Source: Selaginella tamariscina
Lineage: Eukaryota; Streptophyta; Lycopodiopsida; Selaginellales; Selaginellaceae
DNA length: 64,000 nt
Assembly (NCBI GenBank): GCA_003024785.1
Contig: PUQB01000725.1
Location: 32,501-96,500 of the forward strand
Direction of reading: 5' to 3'
The position numbers and the translations under genes are program-made. This document shows, piece after piece, positions 1 to 13,043 of this stretch. The notes under the pieces were generated by a model that did no database searches, was not told the DNA's origin, and was given only the letters and a program-made list of their open reading frames with translations. Numbering within the stretch: the first letter of the stretch is position 1; each line of letters opens with the position of its first letter.

Positions 1-513
1 TACTATTGTGTGTGCCAGGAATCCGGCAACTAGAGCCCTTTGTACCGAAGATGTTCCAGAGGCTAGAGCTTGTCGTGAAGAAGAAGAAGGGAAGACAACA
101 TAAACAAGTTTTAACGGAGCAGTTAACTGTTACTAAGCCAAAAGCTTTAACAAAGCAAGGCTTAACGGAGCAGCTAAGTGATAACACAACGGATCACTCA
201 ACAGATAGTAGGGTACAAGATAAAGCTTTAACGGAGGAGTTAACGGACAAGACGGAGAAGTTAACGGACTCCGTTCGAACGCTTGAGAGAAAAGAAGAGC
301 AGCAATGAGGCGTCAAGAGAGGGAGGAGCGTTTGAAGGATCCTGAACTGGTGAGTTTAATTAATATGTGGTTTAGTTAAAGCTGAAGATGTTTCTTACTT
401 AAACAGGATATTCTCCTGTGCGTCAGGAGGTTGTTCTATTTGCCAAAGAGGAGAAGACGGAGACGGAGAAGAGGTGACAAGCCTAAGCGATCTACAGAAC
501 AAACTACAAAACC
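1..513 (+). CDS. Possible exons of an unrecognised protein (upstream part of the WRC gene or end of a previous gene)
   Basis: An open frame from position 6 to 308 encodes a lysine-rich start followed by a degenerate repeat of the type LTEQLT/LTEELTD, seen about four times, which looks like a low-complexity or coiled-coil region. A second frame, open from about 305, reaches a plausible donor at 352 (CTG|GTGAGT). A second exon, about 408-513, ends at a CAG|GTGTGT donor that runs straight into a GT microsatellite and encodes arginine-rich sequence in one frame. The frame changes near 305, either from an indel or because two genes meet here. I do not recognise a domain. The piece starts outside the window, so its beginning is missing. 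It may be the 5' part of the WRC gene that follows, but the 600-bp gap between them leaves that open. Confidence 0.35.
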
Positions 514-1025
514 AGGTGTGTGTGTGTGTGTGTGTGTGACGTATATACATATACAGTATATTTAGAGAGAGAGGGCTTATATATTATGTATATATGGAAA
601 GTCACATGGTTCACATATATGTAGATGGATATGTATTAAAACTTCCCAGTTTTTGCTTACATATTGATAAACTGGGGATGAAGGGTAAATACCTATATAG
701 ATATATACATGTGCATGTGTGTGTGTGTGTAGAGAGAGCCATTATGCACTTATACGTATATATGTGTATATGATGTTTATTTCAGGTGATCAGCACAACT
801 GCTATACACTCCAATTAACTGTTCCTAATTTGTTATAGAAATATTTGTATGACATTTATGAATATAACTTCTTTTTACTGATTCCAAGAATATACGTCAT
901 GCGAAAAATAGAATATGCTAAGAAGATGCCCGGCTTTAATTAGTTTAAGTTTTTCTTTATATTTATTACTTGTCCTCAACAATTGGGTTGGATAGGGATT
1001 TCATGGGACTTACGAGGTAGAGCGT

Positions 1026-1106
1026 AGGGGAATCGAGGTAAGAGAGAGGGAGAGGGAGAGAGAGAGAGAGGGAGAGGGAGAGAGGGAGAGGGAGGGAGGG
1101 AGAGAC
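1026..1106 (+). repeat. GA-rich (GAGAGG) microsatellite
   Basis: About 80 bases of GA and GAGGGA repeats lie directly upstream of the first confident exon of the WRC gene. Such GAGA tracts are common in plant 5' regions. Here it may be promoter, 5' UTR or intron. Confidence 0.8.
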
Positions 1107-1116
1107 ATTTGGCTTG

Positions 1117-1384
1117 ATGGGTATGTGGGAAACAGGTATGGGTTCAGGGAAGAAGATGGCTATGGTGCGTGTGGAGAATGTGGAGACGACAAGTGTGTGT
1201 GATGGGGTAAAGAGGAGGACTAGACCCAGGAAGCATGTGGATTATGTACAGGATTGGTACTTTGTTGAGTATCTCAAGCATCTGGAGCGCGAGGATGAAT
1301 TGAGGGCTTACCCTAGGCATCCCATTAATCCCGCCCAATCCAAGGTATATACAAACAATATACAATGATAAGTGCGTATATATG

Positions 1385-1419
<35 letters not shown>

Positions 1420-2965
1420 TCATACAATCTTAAGGTAGTAAACAGATATACACTGTGTATGTATTGATCATGAACTACACGCTCACATGTTACAGGTATA
1501 TGAACAAGCCAACAACAGTACAGAGGATATAAAAGTCGATGCAGCACAGGTACATATATATATAAATACTTGCCCAAAATGACATAATATATATATAACA
1601 CTTTCTGCAGTGTTACTATACACGTACATATATAAATACACTTAAGTACACACGCACTTTCGCCCACGCACACACTAACACTAGTCAAGGAACAGTTCCA
1701 TTTACAGAAGTACGGAAAACCTGTGGAGACTACAACACCAGATACAAAGCAACAAGAAAACTTCAAGGTAATAGTTTAAATGTATATGCTAGTTCTGTGT
1801 GTGTGTTTGTGTGCTACTCAAATAGGAAACTTGTAGAAGGCCATAGGCATATAGCATATACACGTGGATTTTACAGGAGGGTGATGAAACAGCTGTGAAG
1901 AGGGGAAGGGGGAGACCGAGAAAATCTCCAGAAGAACAAAACAGTACTAAAAACCTGAGGACGACAGGTGGAAACTGGTTTGATCAGAGTAATCCTGAGC
2001 AGTGCCTGAGTACAGATGGACGAAGCTGGAGGTGTTGTAACGAGAGAATCCCAGGTCAGAAGTATTGCAGCCGACACCTGCATCGCACAAGGAAGAAGCC
2101 TAAGAACAACATACTGAAGGGGGTATCACCATTGTCACCTCCTGTTGATCTCGAACATCTCACCTCTAGCCAGGTTCTCTTTCTCTCCTCTCCCTCTCCC
2201 TCCCTCTCTCTCTCTCACACTTGTTTTCTAACATGGACAACAGTTGGCTTTGGATCAAATCCATGATATCTCACCACCCTTGGCTTTGGAAGAAGCCGAT
2301 GTAACTCCGAACAATCTACTACAGATTACTCAAGCTGCTGACCATATTAATCTCAGGTAACGAGATATACACAAGTATGGATGCTCTATACAGGCTTACG
2401 TAGTATATAACTTATGTACTATAGGTATGCACAAGTATGCTCCATAATACACAAAGTATAGCTTAGATATTATATGACTTACGTACATGCACAGATATCT
2501 GTATTTAGGATGAGCATCCCTCCTTTTGTGTGTGTGTGTGTGAGAGAGAGAGAGAGTTTTCCTGCATATGTGATGGTAGTATTGTATTCAAGAGAATGAC
2601 CAAACTGCTTGCGTCTATATGTAACATGTATATAGATATAATGTGTGTGCGAGAGAGAGAGAGAGACGGTATCTAGTGTGCCTGCTAAGACAGTTGTTGA
2701 TATATTCTAATGGATATGTATGTGTGTACAAATTTAGGAAATTGGAGTAGAGATGAAGCAAGAGAGTAACGAGATGGATCTGAAGCGTGAGATTGAGAGG
2801 CTGTTAGAGAACGAGAAGAAGATGAAGCTAGACATGGAAAGGCTGCACGGCGAGAAAATGCATTTGGAAGCAAGAAACAGGGAAGGTGTGGAGCTCATTG
2901 TCTCGGTAAGGGACGCCTACATTCGGCTGAAGAAGCAGTACAAGGCCCTCAAAGAGCCTATTTAA
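1117..2965 (+). CDS. WRC-domain protein with AT-hook and C-terminal coiled coil
   Basis: Six exons can be read: 1117-1344, 1496-1549, 1708-1767, 1877-2173, 2244-2356 and 2738-2965, about 325 residues. The fourth carries an AT-hook-like RGRPRK and then a complete WRC zinc-binding motif, C-x9-C-x10-C-x2-H, with the WRC triplet itself. WRC motifs occur in growth-regulating factors and other plant nuclear proteins and are thought to bind DNA. The last exon is a charged coiled coil of about 75 residues ending at a stop. No QLQ motif is visible in the exons read, so this is not a typical growth-regulating factor. The first four introns join in phase 0. The junction from 2356 to 2738 is out of phase, which suggests a one- or two-base error in the fifth exon. 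The ATG at 1117 is only the first usable start, and exons further upstream are possible. A transcription-related nuclear role is inference from the motif. Confidence 0.7.
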
Positions 2966-3310
2966 CTTGTGTAACACCAGGCCAGGTTTGTATGTACGGT
3001 ATCTCTATGTACTTATCATTTATGAAGCATGTTGATTATTTACTCTAAACACTATTCTTTGCACTTGTGGTTAACGACGTGCGTGTGCGTGTGCGTGCAA
3101 GTACATGGAGAGTTTACAAAATATTAAATAAACAGCTGTGACCACTATTTTCATGTGCGTAGAAAGCATCACGTGTGAACAGGGAAGCATATTCACTTGA
3201 AGACACTTGTCGTTAGATGAAAGCGACTGCGAGATCTGAGGGGATCCAACGGCTAGCATCTTTGCCAGGAGTGCTTATCACAAAGTCTGAGGTTTCCACT
3301 GGTGAACTAC

Positions 3311-3867
3311 ATGGAGAAATTATCTGCACTCGATGTGTGCATTGGGAGGGCGCAAGCGAGAGAACGTTATTTTCACTTGTTTACTTATCGAGGTGGGCTT
3401 CTCGGCAGCAATTGTGTTTCCTGTCACTCTAGGAGGGTCTCACGTCCGTACGTAGCACTATTTACTCCGTACCATGCATCAAGCTCCAAGCTGCTTTCCA
3501 GGTTTACTGCATTCGCTACCGCGGTAAGTCTTGGTTTAGACTATATAGATATATTCCCTCTCGATTTTCATTCCAGGATGAAGCTGCTGAAGAACTGCCT
3601 GTTCAAGCTCCAGGTAGGCTTAAGTTTCCACAGAGACAGAGAGAGAGAGGATATTAACCGTGAAGTTGTTTTCCGAGTAGATGTCCCCCTGATTGCTACT
3701 AAATTCATGCTGGAGAGGAAATGTGAGTTTGGCGAGGCATTTCTGGTTTCTGGGGAAGATTCTTTGTTGGGAGCATGGGATCCGAGTTCTGCTGTTCCCA
3801 TGGAGTGGTCCGAAGGTCATATCTGGACATGCCAAGTTGTAAGTATGCATGTGTGTGTGTGTGTGTC

Positions 3868-3901
<34 letters not shown>

Positions 3902-4519
3902 CGTTAAGATGTATGGTTTCTACAACAGGACTTACCTGTCGGGAAGCATTATGAATACAAGTTTCTTCTGACAAGTAAGGAAGATGAACCGCAGTGGCAA
4001 CCTGGTCCAAACAGAAGCTTTGACACGAGCAGCTCGTCTTCACCATTGATTGTCTCGGAGAGTTGGTACTACGCAGAAGAGGTTTCTTCGGATGAATCTC
4101 AAACAGAGGAAGCCCTTGGAACTGAGCATCATGCTGCCGAAGAGGAGGTGCCAGATGGTACAAGTGCCGGTGAACTCGTTAGTTCAACTGTTAAAAGTAT
4201 AAAAGATGCATTCGTGGGAGCTGTTAAAGAAGAGGATGAGGAGGAGCTCGAAAGCTCAGCAGTGTCTATGGAAGGGAAGGACGATATTAGTCGCTTAAAC
4301 GAGGATAAGGAAGGGAAGGACTTAAAGGAGGACAAGGAGCATACAACAGAAGATTCAAAGGGTTTCAGGAGCTTCAAATTTGAGGACCAGGCTGCTACAG
4401 ACCTCAACAATGGCCAGCCAGTGACCAAGTCGGACACTCCTGAGCTTCCTTTTCTTGAAACAGTCTTTACTTCTACGGTTCTTGGTGGTGAGGATGAGGC
4501 CTCTAATCAGTCATTATGA
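3311..4519 (+). CDS. CBM20 starch-binding domain protein, probably plastid-targeted
   Basis: The first exon (about 3311-3523) encodes a serine- and arginine-rich, acid-poor leader that looks like a chloroplast transit peptide. A short exon follows (about 3577-3613). The CBM20 domain starts in the exon ending at 3838 and continues in the last exon (3929-4519). The signature is clear: CEFGEAFLVSGEDSLLGAWD, then VPMEWSEGHIWTCQV, then DLPVGKHYEYKFLL and WQPGPNR. CBM20 modules bind alpha-1,4-glucans, and plant stand-alone forms are plastid proteins of starch metabolism. The C-terminal third is a highly acidic, low-complexity tail with no catalytic domain, so the protein probably acts as a glucan-binding adaptor rather than an enzyme. 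The junction into the third exon could not be placed exactly because the acceptor sits in a GA run. The intron at 3839-3928 is nearly all (TG)n(GA)n. Confidence 0.8.
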
Positions 4520-5297
4520 GGTAAATATTTTCATATACTTAAGTATTCGAAGATATATATGTGCGTGCGTGCGTGCGTGCGTGCGTGTGTGTGTGTGACA
4601 TATGCACTACGAACACGTTCTGCAGGGTCAAGCTTGCTTACGATATGTAGGCTCCGAAAAGAGCGTCCTTTTGGCCTTATCTATTTTAATAATGTTATGA
4701 TATTTAATACTTTCATTACAATCGTCATATATTCATATACAAATTTTTTTAAAGAATATAAATATATACTATACATATGTTAGATATTTTTTCTAGGATC
4801 AAAGAATATTTAAGTTAGTATGATATATTAATATATATACACACACACACATGCATATGTATATAAAAGAACACACACGAAGATGCTGAATGAAGAGGAT
4901 ATACTGTGTATAATTCATGACAAATTATATATATCTTAGGCTAGTGTTTTTAAATTTATAAAAGAGAAATATTAAAAATAAAGAGACTAAAATAAATACA
5001 TTCTTAAAGATGATAAAATGTCTAACATTTATTATATAAATTAATATACATTATTATGATAATATTTGCATTGTAAGTAATAAGTAAAACTATTAAAAAC
5101 TATAATAAATATAAAAGATTTATGAAGAACGCTACACACACATATATAAATCATATTTTAATACGTAATAATAATATATAGTATGATTTACGCACATTCT
5201 AAGTATATTATTTCTTTAGAGTAACGAATATGCTTCTGAAATAAGAATATATTCTAGGTTTAATGGTTTAAGACAGGGATAAGAATTTAGGTTGTCA

Positions 5298-6456
5298 ATG
5301 GCTTTCGCCGTTGCGGGAGGAGCACAATGCTGTACCGCCGCTGTGGATTCATCGCCTGCATTGAATCGATCTTTTCCTCCTCTTAAGAACAAGGTCTCTT
5401 TTCGAATTCAATGGTGCATTCCCAGTCTGATCCGATGGCGCCGCAGCAATGCATCCGTTCAATCTATTGTGCACAGAATTCCCCTAAATCAGAGGTTAGA
5501 TACAATTACTTAACACCAATTACGATGTTTTGATATTTGTGAAAGAGGATCATGGTTAGAGTTAGTCTGAACTTCCAAGTTACAATTTTATATATAACAT
5601 ATAGTTATATACATTGGTTTTATATAACCTTGTATATACAATATATAGTTATATACATAATGTATTATGGTTTTATATAACCATGTATATACAATATATA
5701 GTTATATACATAAATTAGTATTATGGTTTTTGGTGTGATATGAAGAGTGTGTGTGTGATTACAAATATATACTATACCTCTTATAACGATTACATCATAT
5801 AACCCCATGTAAGACACAGTATATCTATGTATATATAGTTTTATATGTCGCTCTATTTTCCCTGGAATATTTGGGAGAATTAAATGCATGTCGAGTATTA
5901 ATTTATTTCCAGGAAGGACTAGAGCAAACATACGTAATGGTTAAACCAGATGGAGTTCAACGTGGTTTGGTAAACACACGACACTACATACACATCAGTC
6001 GTAGTTTACTCGTGTTTTTTATATGCCAGGTTGGTGAAGTGATCTCTCGCTTTGAGAGAAAAGGCTTCAAGCTTAAGGGGTTGAAGATGTTTCAGTGTCC
6101 TGGGGATTTAGCTAAGGTACGCATACAAGATAATGCGTTTATACTTTAAGCATAGAAGATAATGCATTTATATATTTTAATATCTCTCTCTTCATTTTGC
6201 AGAAACATTACGAGGAACTGAAGGAGAAGCCCTTTTATGACAAATTGGTCAAGTATATTACTTCCGGTCCAGTTGTTTGCATGGTAAGCTCTATAGTTAT
6301 TCAAGGAGTTAAAGTTTGATGTTTAACTTCGTAGGCTTGGGAAGGTCCAGGCGTGGTTGCTTCTGCAAGAAAATTAATTGGAGCTACCAATCCGCTTGTG
6401 GCTGAACCAGGAACAATTCGGGGTGACTTCGGTATCGCTGTTGGAAGGTAAATATT

Positions 6457-6495
<39 letters not shown>

Positions 6496-6512
6496 TATAT
6501 ATATATATATAT

Positions 6513-6606
<94 letters not shown>

Positions 6607-6802
6607 TAGTACATGACACATCTTTTGTTAGGAATGTTATACACGGCAGTGATAGTCCGGACAATGGAAAACGGGAAATAGGTAACAATTTTGTATTATA
6701 TGTTTAAGCGAGGGCTAATGCAATTTATAAACAGGTCTTTGGTTTGGTGAAGGCGAGTTGTATGGATGGCACCAGGAATTAACACCATGGCTCCTTGAAT
6801 AG
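5298..6802 (+). CDS. NDPK2: Nucleoside diphosphate kinase, chloroplast type (NDPK2-like)
   Basis: Seven exons: about 5298-5494, 5913-5969, 6030-6116, 6203-6283, 6335-6447, 6632-6681 and 6735-6802. The enzyme moves the gamma-phosphate of ATP to other nucleoside diphosphates through a phosphohistidine. The core reads [14 protein letters not shown], then [65 protein letters not shown], and the catalytic-histidine motif NVIHGSDS, ending LTPWLLE. Exons 2 to 7 join in phase with no interruption. A basic, serine-rich leader of about 65 residues precedes the domain, as expected for a plastid transit peptide. The exon 1 donor at 5494 is out of phase with exon 2, so that border or a base there is wrong. 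Intron 1 carries a tandem repeat and intron 5 a long compound microsatellite. Confidence 0.9.
5588..5730 (+). repeat. Tandem repeat in NDPK intron 1
   Basis: About two and a half copies of a unit of nearly 60 bases, built around ATATAGTTATATACAT and GGTTTTATATAACC, lie in the first intron. The unit has internal dyad symmetry. Confidence 0.7.
6458..6604 (+). repeat. Compound microsatellite (GT)n(AT)n(GATA)n(GA)n in NDPK intron 5
   Basis: Starting about 10 bases after the donor, the intron runs through GT, then AT, then GATA, then GA repeats almost to the acceptor region at 6631. It makes up most of the intron and is probably length-polymorphic. Confidence 0.95.
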
Positions 6803-9429
6803 AGACGCCTTTGACAACCATTTGTTTTCTTCACACAATAAATCGAGTCTATCTCACAAGTACGTAGATTATAATATGAAAGTATATATATACAGCATAT
6901 TCAGCTTGTCTTTTGGAATATACTTAGTTATACTGTAGTTATCTTATATTATCTAAACTTTTATATTTATCATGGTTATCTTATACTATCCAACTGCACA
7001 TCTTGCATATGGTATATCTGAAGTCCAACTTGGACGGAGATAGTTTAATTTATATATACAATAAAATTAGTTATTATTTTTTATATGCATATAACATCAC
7101 ATATGTAATACCAAAAGCGAAACATTGTATAAAAAGAATATTTAATATGTGTTCCAGATGGAAATTTATCATTAAATTTCTCATTTCATATTTGATGGTG
7201 TATACATATCTACCAAATATAAAGAAGTTTAATGTACATAATACAGGCAGTTTAAATATATATACGAATGTGTATTAAAAGAATAAATGCATGGTCTGTA
7301 ATAAACTCAACATATGCATATATACATACCTTATATAGAAAAAATGTTAAGACCATGGTTTAAAACTTAATAAGTGGAGTTTCAAAATAGATGCTTTTTT
7401 TTATATTTTACTTAAACATGTAATTAATAAATATTATATTTTAATTAAAGTTTTTAATTATATTAAGTTGTTACACACGGATTGATATACAAGTATATGT
7501 ACCCTTGTATGTATATATGCATATGTTGAGATTAGAAGTACACATGTTTGTATATATGTGTGTGTGTGCGCGCATTAACCTCTGTTGTGTTTTTTATAGT
7601 TCTCTATTGCTTGAACTCCATTCCATACATGTCTCGTGAAGTATGAACACACAAGCACGCACGCACGCACACAGCTTATGAGTGGTCTATAATTTAAGAA
7701 TAAAAAGATCTACAACAACATATTATATATTATTAGTATATATTCAATACCCATAGCGAGTCATAATCCATAACTAAATATGATTAATAAATAAATAATT
7801 TATAATCTAAGAATAAAAAAATCAACAACAACATACTATATATTATTTAGTATATATTTAATATGCATATGAATTTAGCAAGTCATAATCCATAAATAAA
7901 TATTTTATAATGCACACACAAAGACGAATACGGAGTGTAATTTTATATGATAAAGGCACTCGTGTAGATCTATATGATAAATTTTAATTTTAAAATGTGA
8001 AGTTTATAATATGTTTATATAATGTAAAGTGATATTTAAATTAAATTATGTAATATATAATTCATAAATAGAAAGATAAACAGATCTAAAATAAAGGTAA
8101 AGATTTTTTTTATAGAGTATATAATTTAAATGTTTTAATACATTATTTAAAGCTCTTATTATATATATATTTGATTTCTATATATTTAACATAAAATTTA
8201 AATATAAGCCATCCATATTCAATTTAAAAATAAAATAAAATGAATTAAATAAACAAATGTTAATAAATACAAAAAATTTCAAATATTATATATTGTATTT
8301 AATTACTTTTGCTAAAAAGTTAAATAACATGAATTATAAATTAATTATTAATGCTTATTTATTCTTTGAAACACTTTAAATTTTAAAGATATTTAAAGAT
8401 ATTTATGTTTTATTTTCTTTATAAATAGTTTAAATAAGCATCAAAATATATATACATATACTTTATATAATTCATTCTGGACTTAATTAATGAATTTTTA
8501 ATAATTAAAATAGTAAATCTTAAAATTTTTAAATGAAATTATTTTGGGAATGTAAATTCCAATACATACCTAAAGAATATTTAAATAAAGTAAATTGTTA
8601 TTGTTAACTACTTAATTATTAAAATTTAATAGCTGATTTTATAGAAAATATTAAAGAGTAAAATATATTTACTTAAAAATTGATTAAAATGTATTTATAA
8701 TTTTAAAAGAAAATAATTATCAAAAAGTAAATTTTTAAAAATACCATTAATTTTTTCTCAAACTATAAACCTTAGGCATTATATGGTGAAGATTAATTAA
8801 TAATTAATATTCATCATTAGTCAATAATATATTAGGGTTTAATTTTTTCATATGAATAAACATTTTGCTTTATATTGTGGCGTTAATAGAATTTAATTTT
8901 TAAAAGACATTTAAAATGTTTATTCTAAATTGAATATATAACTTATTATAGATTTGTAAGTCTATTTTTTTTCAACATACATTTTTTTTAAAGTAACATT
9001 GTTTTTTCTAAATTGATAATTAACATTGTTAACTTAATAAATTTAAATTATTTTATTTTGACTCTTGAATATATTAAAATCGTTAAGTAGGTAATCTTTT
9101 TTATTAGTTTAATATATATTTTTCCTTTTAAGATTAAATTTTTCAAATTTGTGTTGTTATTATCGTTTTTTAATTTTGCACTTTCAAAGGTAATTATTTA
9201 TTTAATATTTTAATTTATTAAAATTTAATAAAAATGTTGTTAAAATTTGTTAATCTCTATAAAAGTCAAATTTAAATGTTTGGTTTTGAAAGAATTTTGC
9301 TAAAAATTTATAATCTTGAAAGTACATTTTTTTTTTGAAATTTTAGTGTTTTTCTATTTAAAATTTATAAAGATATCTCCATTTGTAATTCATATCATGA
9401 AATTAAAAAAAAAAAATCCATGTTTACAA

Positions 9430-9505
<76 letters not shown>

Positions 9506-10002
9506 CATATATGCATGTAAATTAGTATGTGTGTGTATTGACATATATATGATATTAAGTAGAAAGATTCACGTTATACTTATATTTTACATGTAATATA
9601 AAGAAATAATTATATATGGGTATATCAAATTTATTTTTAATTTTGCATATATAATAAAATGTAATATACATTTATATACATTATACAATGACACACTGTA
9701 CTCCATAATACATACACATATTGAAATTAAGAGTGATTACCTTAATTTATATTAAAATAGAACTTAAAAGTAAAATAAATAATTACTATAATATTGTTTA
9801 AGATGTTTTATGTCAAAATATAGTAATATTAATAATGTTAAAAGAAGAATATTAATATGATATGCATAAACTTTTATTTATAAGTAAATAATGAACATGT
9901 TCTAAGTGTATAAAGAGACAAATGATTATTTATATTATATAAATTGAGAGCAATATAAAATGAATCATATATTATTAAAATGTTCAATTTATATAATAAG
10001 TT
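6803..10002. other. AT-rich intergenic region, no gene seen
   Basis: About 3.2 kb of very AT-rich sequence with no credible coding. It holds the 3' flank of the NDPK gene, a direct duplication of about 110 bases (7689-7799 and 7800-7915), and a (TC)n(TA)n microsatellite near 9430-9500. The open frames at 7003-7278 and 9316-9501 are AT-rich or microsatellite translations with no protein character. Confidence 0.7.
7689..7915 (+). repeat. Direct tandem duplication, unit about 111 bp
   Basis: Two adjacent copies share a start around ATAATTTAAGAATAAAAA, a middle with AACAACATA and an end with AGTCATAATCCATAA. They differ at scattered positions, so this is an old duplication. Confidence 0.75.
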
Positions 10003-11553
10003 TCTAAGTTCCCTAGAATGACCATCCCTGAACCCTAAAGGATAACTCAAATAGACTTTAGGATCCTGTCCTAATAGACCTAGACAAGCTCATGCTCTAA
10101 CCCCACAAAGGAGATGTGTCTCACACATATCCCCGTGACAAAGCCAAGGTATCGTCACTTACCCCTTGAGGAATCACCCTCATTTGGGAGTACAACCCCT
10201 TTAGGGCGACAAGGGTACCCTGAACCAGGACTAACCCCTAAGGGTTTGAGTGGCCAATCATACCCTAGACCTAGGCTAATACTTAGTGAGGACACGAGTG
10301 TGCGCTGTAGGCGAACACGAGTGTTCTGCTAAGTAACTTTTAAGGCTAGGTTTGGATAACCCTAAGTACATGACCTTGCAAGTGTTTACGAAAAGGCCAT
10401 GTAACAAGCTTAGGTTGTTCAACCCCTGAATTCCAAAGAGAACACCCCTAGCCAAGTATGTCAAAGCTCACCTAGTTACGAGACCTAACCTCCCTTTAGC
10501 GAATGCTCAAGGTTTAACACCCTAGTGCAAACACAAGCATTTTGTTTACTAAAGTATCCAACCCCTTAGCAACAAACCCATGACACAACCCAAAAGGGCA
10601 TGCCTCAGGCATTGTATCGTGTGACGTTTAGCCCAGTGTCACATTCATGTGACACTGCCTTCCACGATGTGGGCTATCATGCCATAGCCCTTAGATTCGA
10701 GAGTTGCACCAAGTGCCACAACATGGCTCCTAAATGCCAATTTTAGAAGCCCTCAGTGAACCCTCAGGAACTAGTTAACATGAACTTGTCAAACAAGATC
10801 CCACGCCCACGTTGGACAAGGACACAGACATGCCTTGCTTGGCAGTGAGTGCTTACACCTAGCTTAATGTGGAGGAGGAGGCTAGAGACAAGCCTCTACC
10901 TCTACCCTTAGAACATGCAATCCGACAAGACCTCACAGACATGGATTGTCAATGTTAAGGGTAAGCACCCTGAAGGTGGGACGTACCCCTGTCATTTGGA
11001 AGTTAAGGCAGCACAACATAGGGTTGTGCCTTGACGACACAAGTTAGAGCTTGCACCGGGAGAAGAGTAACGAGCTCAGTCATGAACCCAGGAACCCTCA
11101 CTCCTACATACTCTACCTTATTTATGTGACAGAGCCCCCCCCCCCTCTTTTCCTGAATGTGTAAGTGGGCTGGTACGAAATTAGCTAGCCCCTTATTAAG
11201 TTAATGAGAGAGTGTTTAACTTAGCCTAACTCTAACCCTAAAACCCTACCCTAGGGTGGGGGTTTTTAGGGAGTGGGTTAGGTCAACCCTAGGGGTTTCC
11301 TAACCCTACTAAACATGCCGAACTCATTACATTAACCAATTAGCCTAACTGGGACGTCAAAATTGGGGATGGGTTTTTAGAAGGTAAGTTCTAGCTTCGC
11401 TTAGAGTTTTTAAATACCTAATGACACAGCTAGGCCATCACTAAATACCCAAGTGCACTAAACAGGCTGTTTCCTACTACATCTAGGGTCAATCAACATA
11501 GTACAGTAGGTAACGATAATCAATGTCCAAAATAAAGGGTTTACTATGATTCT
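10003..11553 (+). mobile_element. Long-LTR family, truncated LTR copy 1
   Basis: This stretch is GC-richer than its surroundings and matches, over its whole length, the LTR copies at 35,088-38,444 (same strand), 36,448-38,170 (opposite strand), 41,629-41,945 and 53,905-54,288. It lacks the first 190 or so bases of the family's LTR. It is rich in ACCCTA and CCCTAGGG motifs. No coding part of the element is recognised next to it, so the superfamily stays open. It is a degraded fossil. Confidence 0.8.
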
Positions 11554-13043
11554 TGCTACCTTGCCATCCTTACTATCTACATCATCACCATGTTTGCTTA
11601 GGGTGTTTTAACTTTTGCATATTATTTTTTAGTGTAATCCACATTCATTTACTTGGCTATAAGCATACCCAAGAGTTCAAAGTGGGCCAACTGAGCTTAT
11701 GAGGACAAAGAGACACCTTTTGGATTGCATTGCATGCAAAGGAAGTTAAGGCACCCTTTAAACTAAGAATAACAACTCTGTCATGGCAAGCTCATGTTTG
11801 ACCCCAATTCTTGTCCATTCTAATCTTGGCTTGAGCATGTACAAAGTTTGTTTATGTTGGTCATATTCTCATTAGGTAAACTTTAGATTTGAGAGGTAAC
11901 ATGCACTTTCCATTCACTAGGTATGACTTAGCCAAGGAATCAAATGGTTTAGACCTGTGCATCACAGTCACCGTCAATTTGGCATGTGGGTTCACTAATA
12001 TCACCATGCTCTTTCGTAATAATAGTTGGCCACTAGATTCAGATTGAAAACTCCACTGTGAGTAATAGTGCTAGTTTATTTTTATTCTTTGTCATTTTTT
12101 TCTGAACAAATGAAATCATAAACAACAGGACACATGCACTTGGAACAATGGAGAAGGTAACATCAGTGCTGATTCGATGGAATATAGCAAACATATAATC
12201 CCCGAGGCACAACGGCTATGCCATGGGTCTGAGATGGAGGTTTGACATACCATAGGATTTAGAGGAGGTTTCTTAGACTATAGGAGGTCCTCAAGAGGAC
12301 CAAGAGGTCGAAGAGATCGCAAGAGGTCACCATAGGAGGTTTGCAAGAGGTTCACCAGAAGGTTTGCGATACATTAGCAGGAGGTTTGCAGGAGATTAAA
12401 GGTCCGTGGAAGGACCACATGAGACCATGCCCGTTGGATGTCCAAGAGACACCGGCCAATTTATTTTTTTTAAAAACAACGTCCCGCAGTAATGTGTATA
12501 GTTGCTTTTATCTAATCTTAAATTTTATTTTAAAATGTTAATCATAAATTTTCTAATATATAATAATGTCTTATTTTAAACTATGCCTTATTTAAATAAT
12601 ATGAATAACATAAAGATATTTTTTATACGAATACATCTATATATGTGATTACTATACAATTTTAACTAAGCTGATCAAATGCAAATGGAGAGTAAGGAAA
12701 TGTTGTCTTTTATTTTTTATATACATTTAGACTCTTAAATACCGACAGACGTATATACATAAATGAATGCGTGTATTATATTCTTTATATTATCTATGAA
12801 TATAATATGTCCATAGTTCTAATTAAAATAAAAAACCATGAATTTTCTGTAAGTTGAACCACTGTTGCGTGTTACCCGAATTTAAGTGGTATTGTAAAAA
12901 ATAAACCGTAAAATATATTAATAATAGTTTATTTTTAAGATACTGTGATTAGGGATTTCACGAATATTCTATTCGCATAAATTTGGCGAAGAAAACGAGT
13001 CTGACGTGGCGACTGATGGCCGTGCGTTGAGCGAAGAGCAGTG
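11554..13043. other. Region between the LTR fragment and the FYVE gene
   Basis: The first 900 bases may be internal sequence of the LTR element, but no protein domain can be read. A purine-rich patch at about 12,225-12,410 repeats AGGAGGTTTGC and AAGAGGTC imperfectly several times. From about 12,480 the sequence is AT-rich, and the last 100 bases, which are GC-richer, are probably the promoter and 5' UTR of the FYVE gene. Confidence 0.5.

Noticed and set aside
1144-1766. Minus-strand open frames rich in Cys-Val
   Set aside because: They are translations of CA/GT microsatellites and overlap the exons and introns of the WRC gene on the other strand.
1117-2965. Growth-regulating factor (GRF)
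   Set aside because: The WRC motif is present, but no QLQ motif is seen in the exons read, so only a WRC-domain protein is called.
6301-6688. Minus-strand frames rich in Ser-Leu and His-Thr
   Set aside because: They read through the compound microsatellite in NDPK intron 5 and are not proteins.
10114-10464. ORFs inside the long-LTR copy
   Set aside because: They lie within non-coding LTR sequence and are not conserved between the LTR copies.
11220-11310. Interstitial telomeric repeat
   Set aside because: The CCCTAA-like motifs are short and irregular and are part of the LTR sequence, repeated in the other LTR copies.
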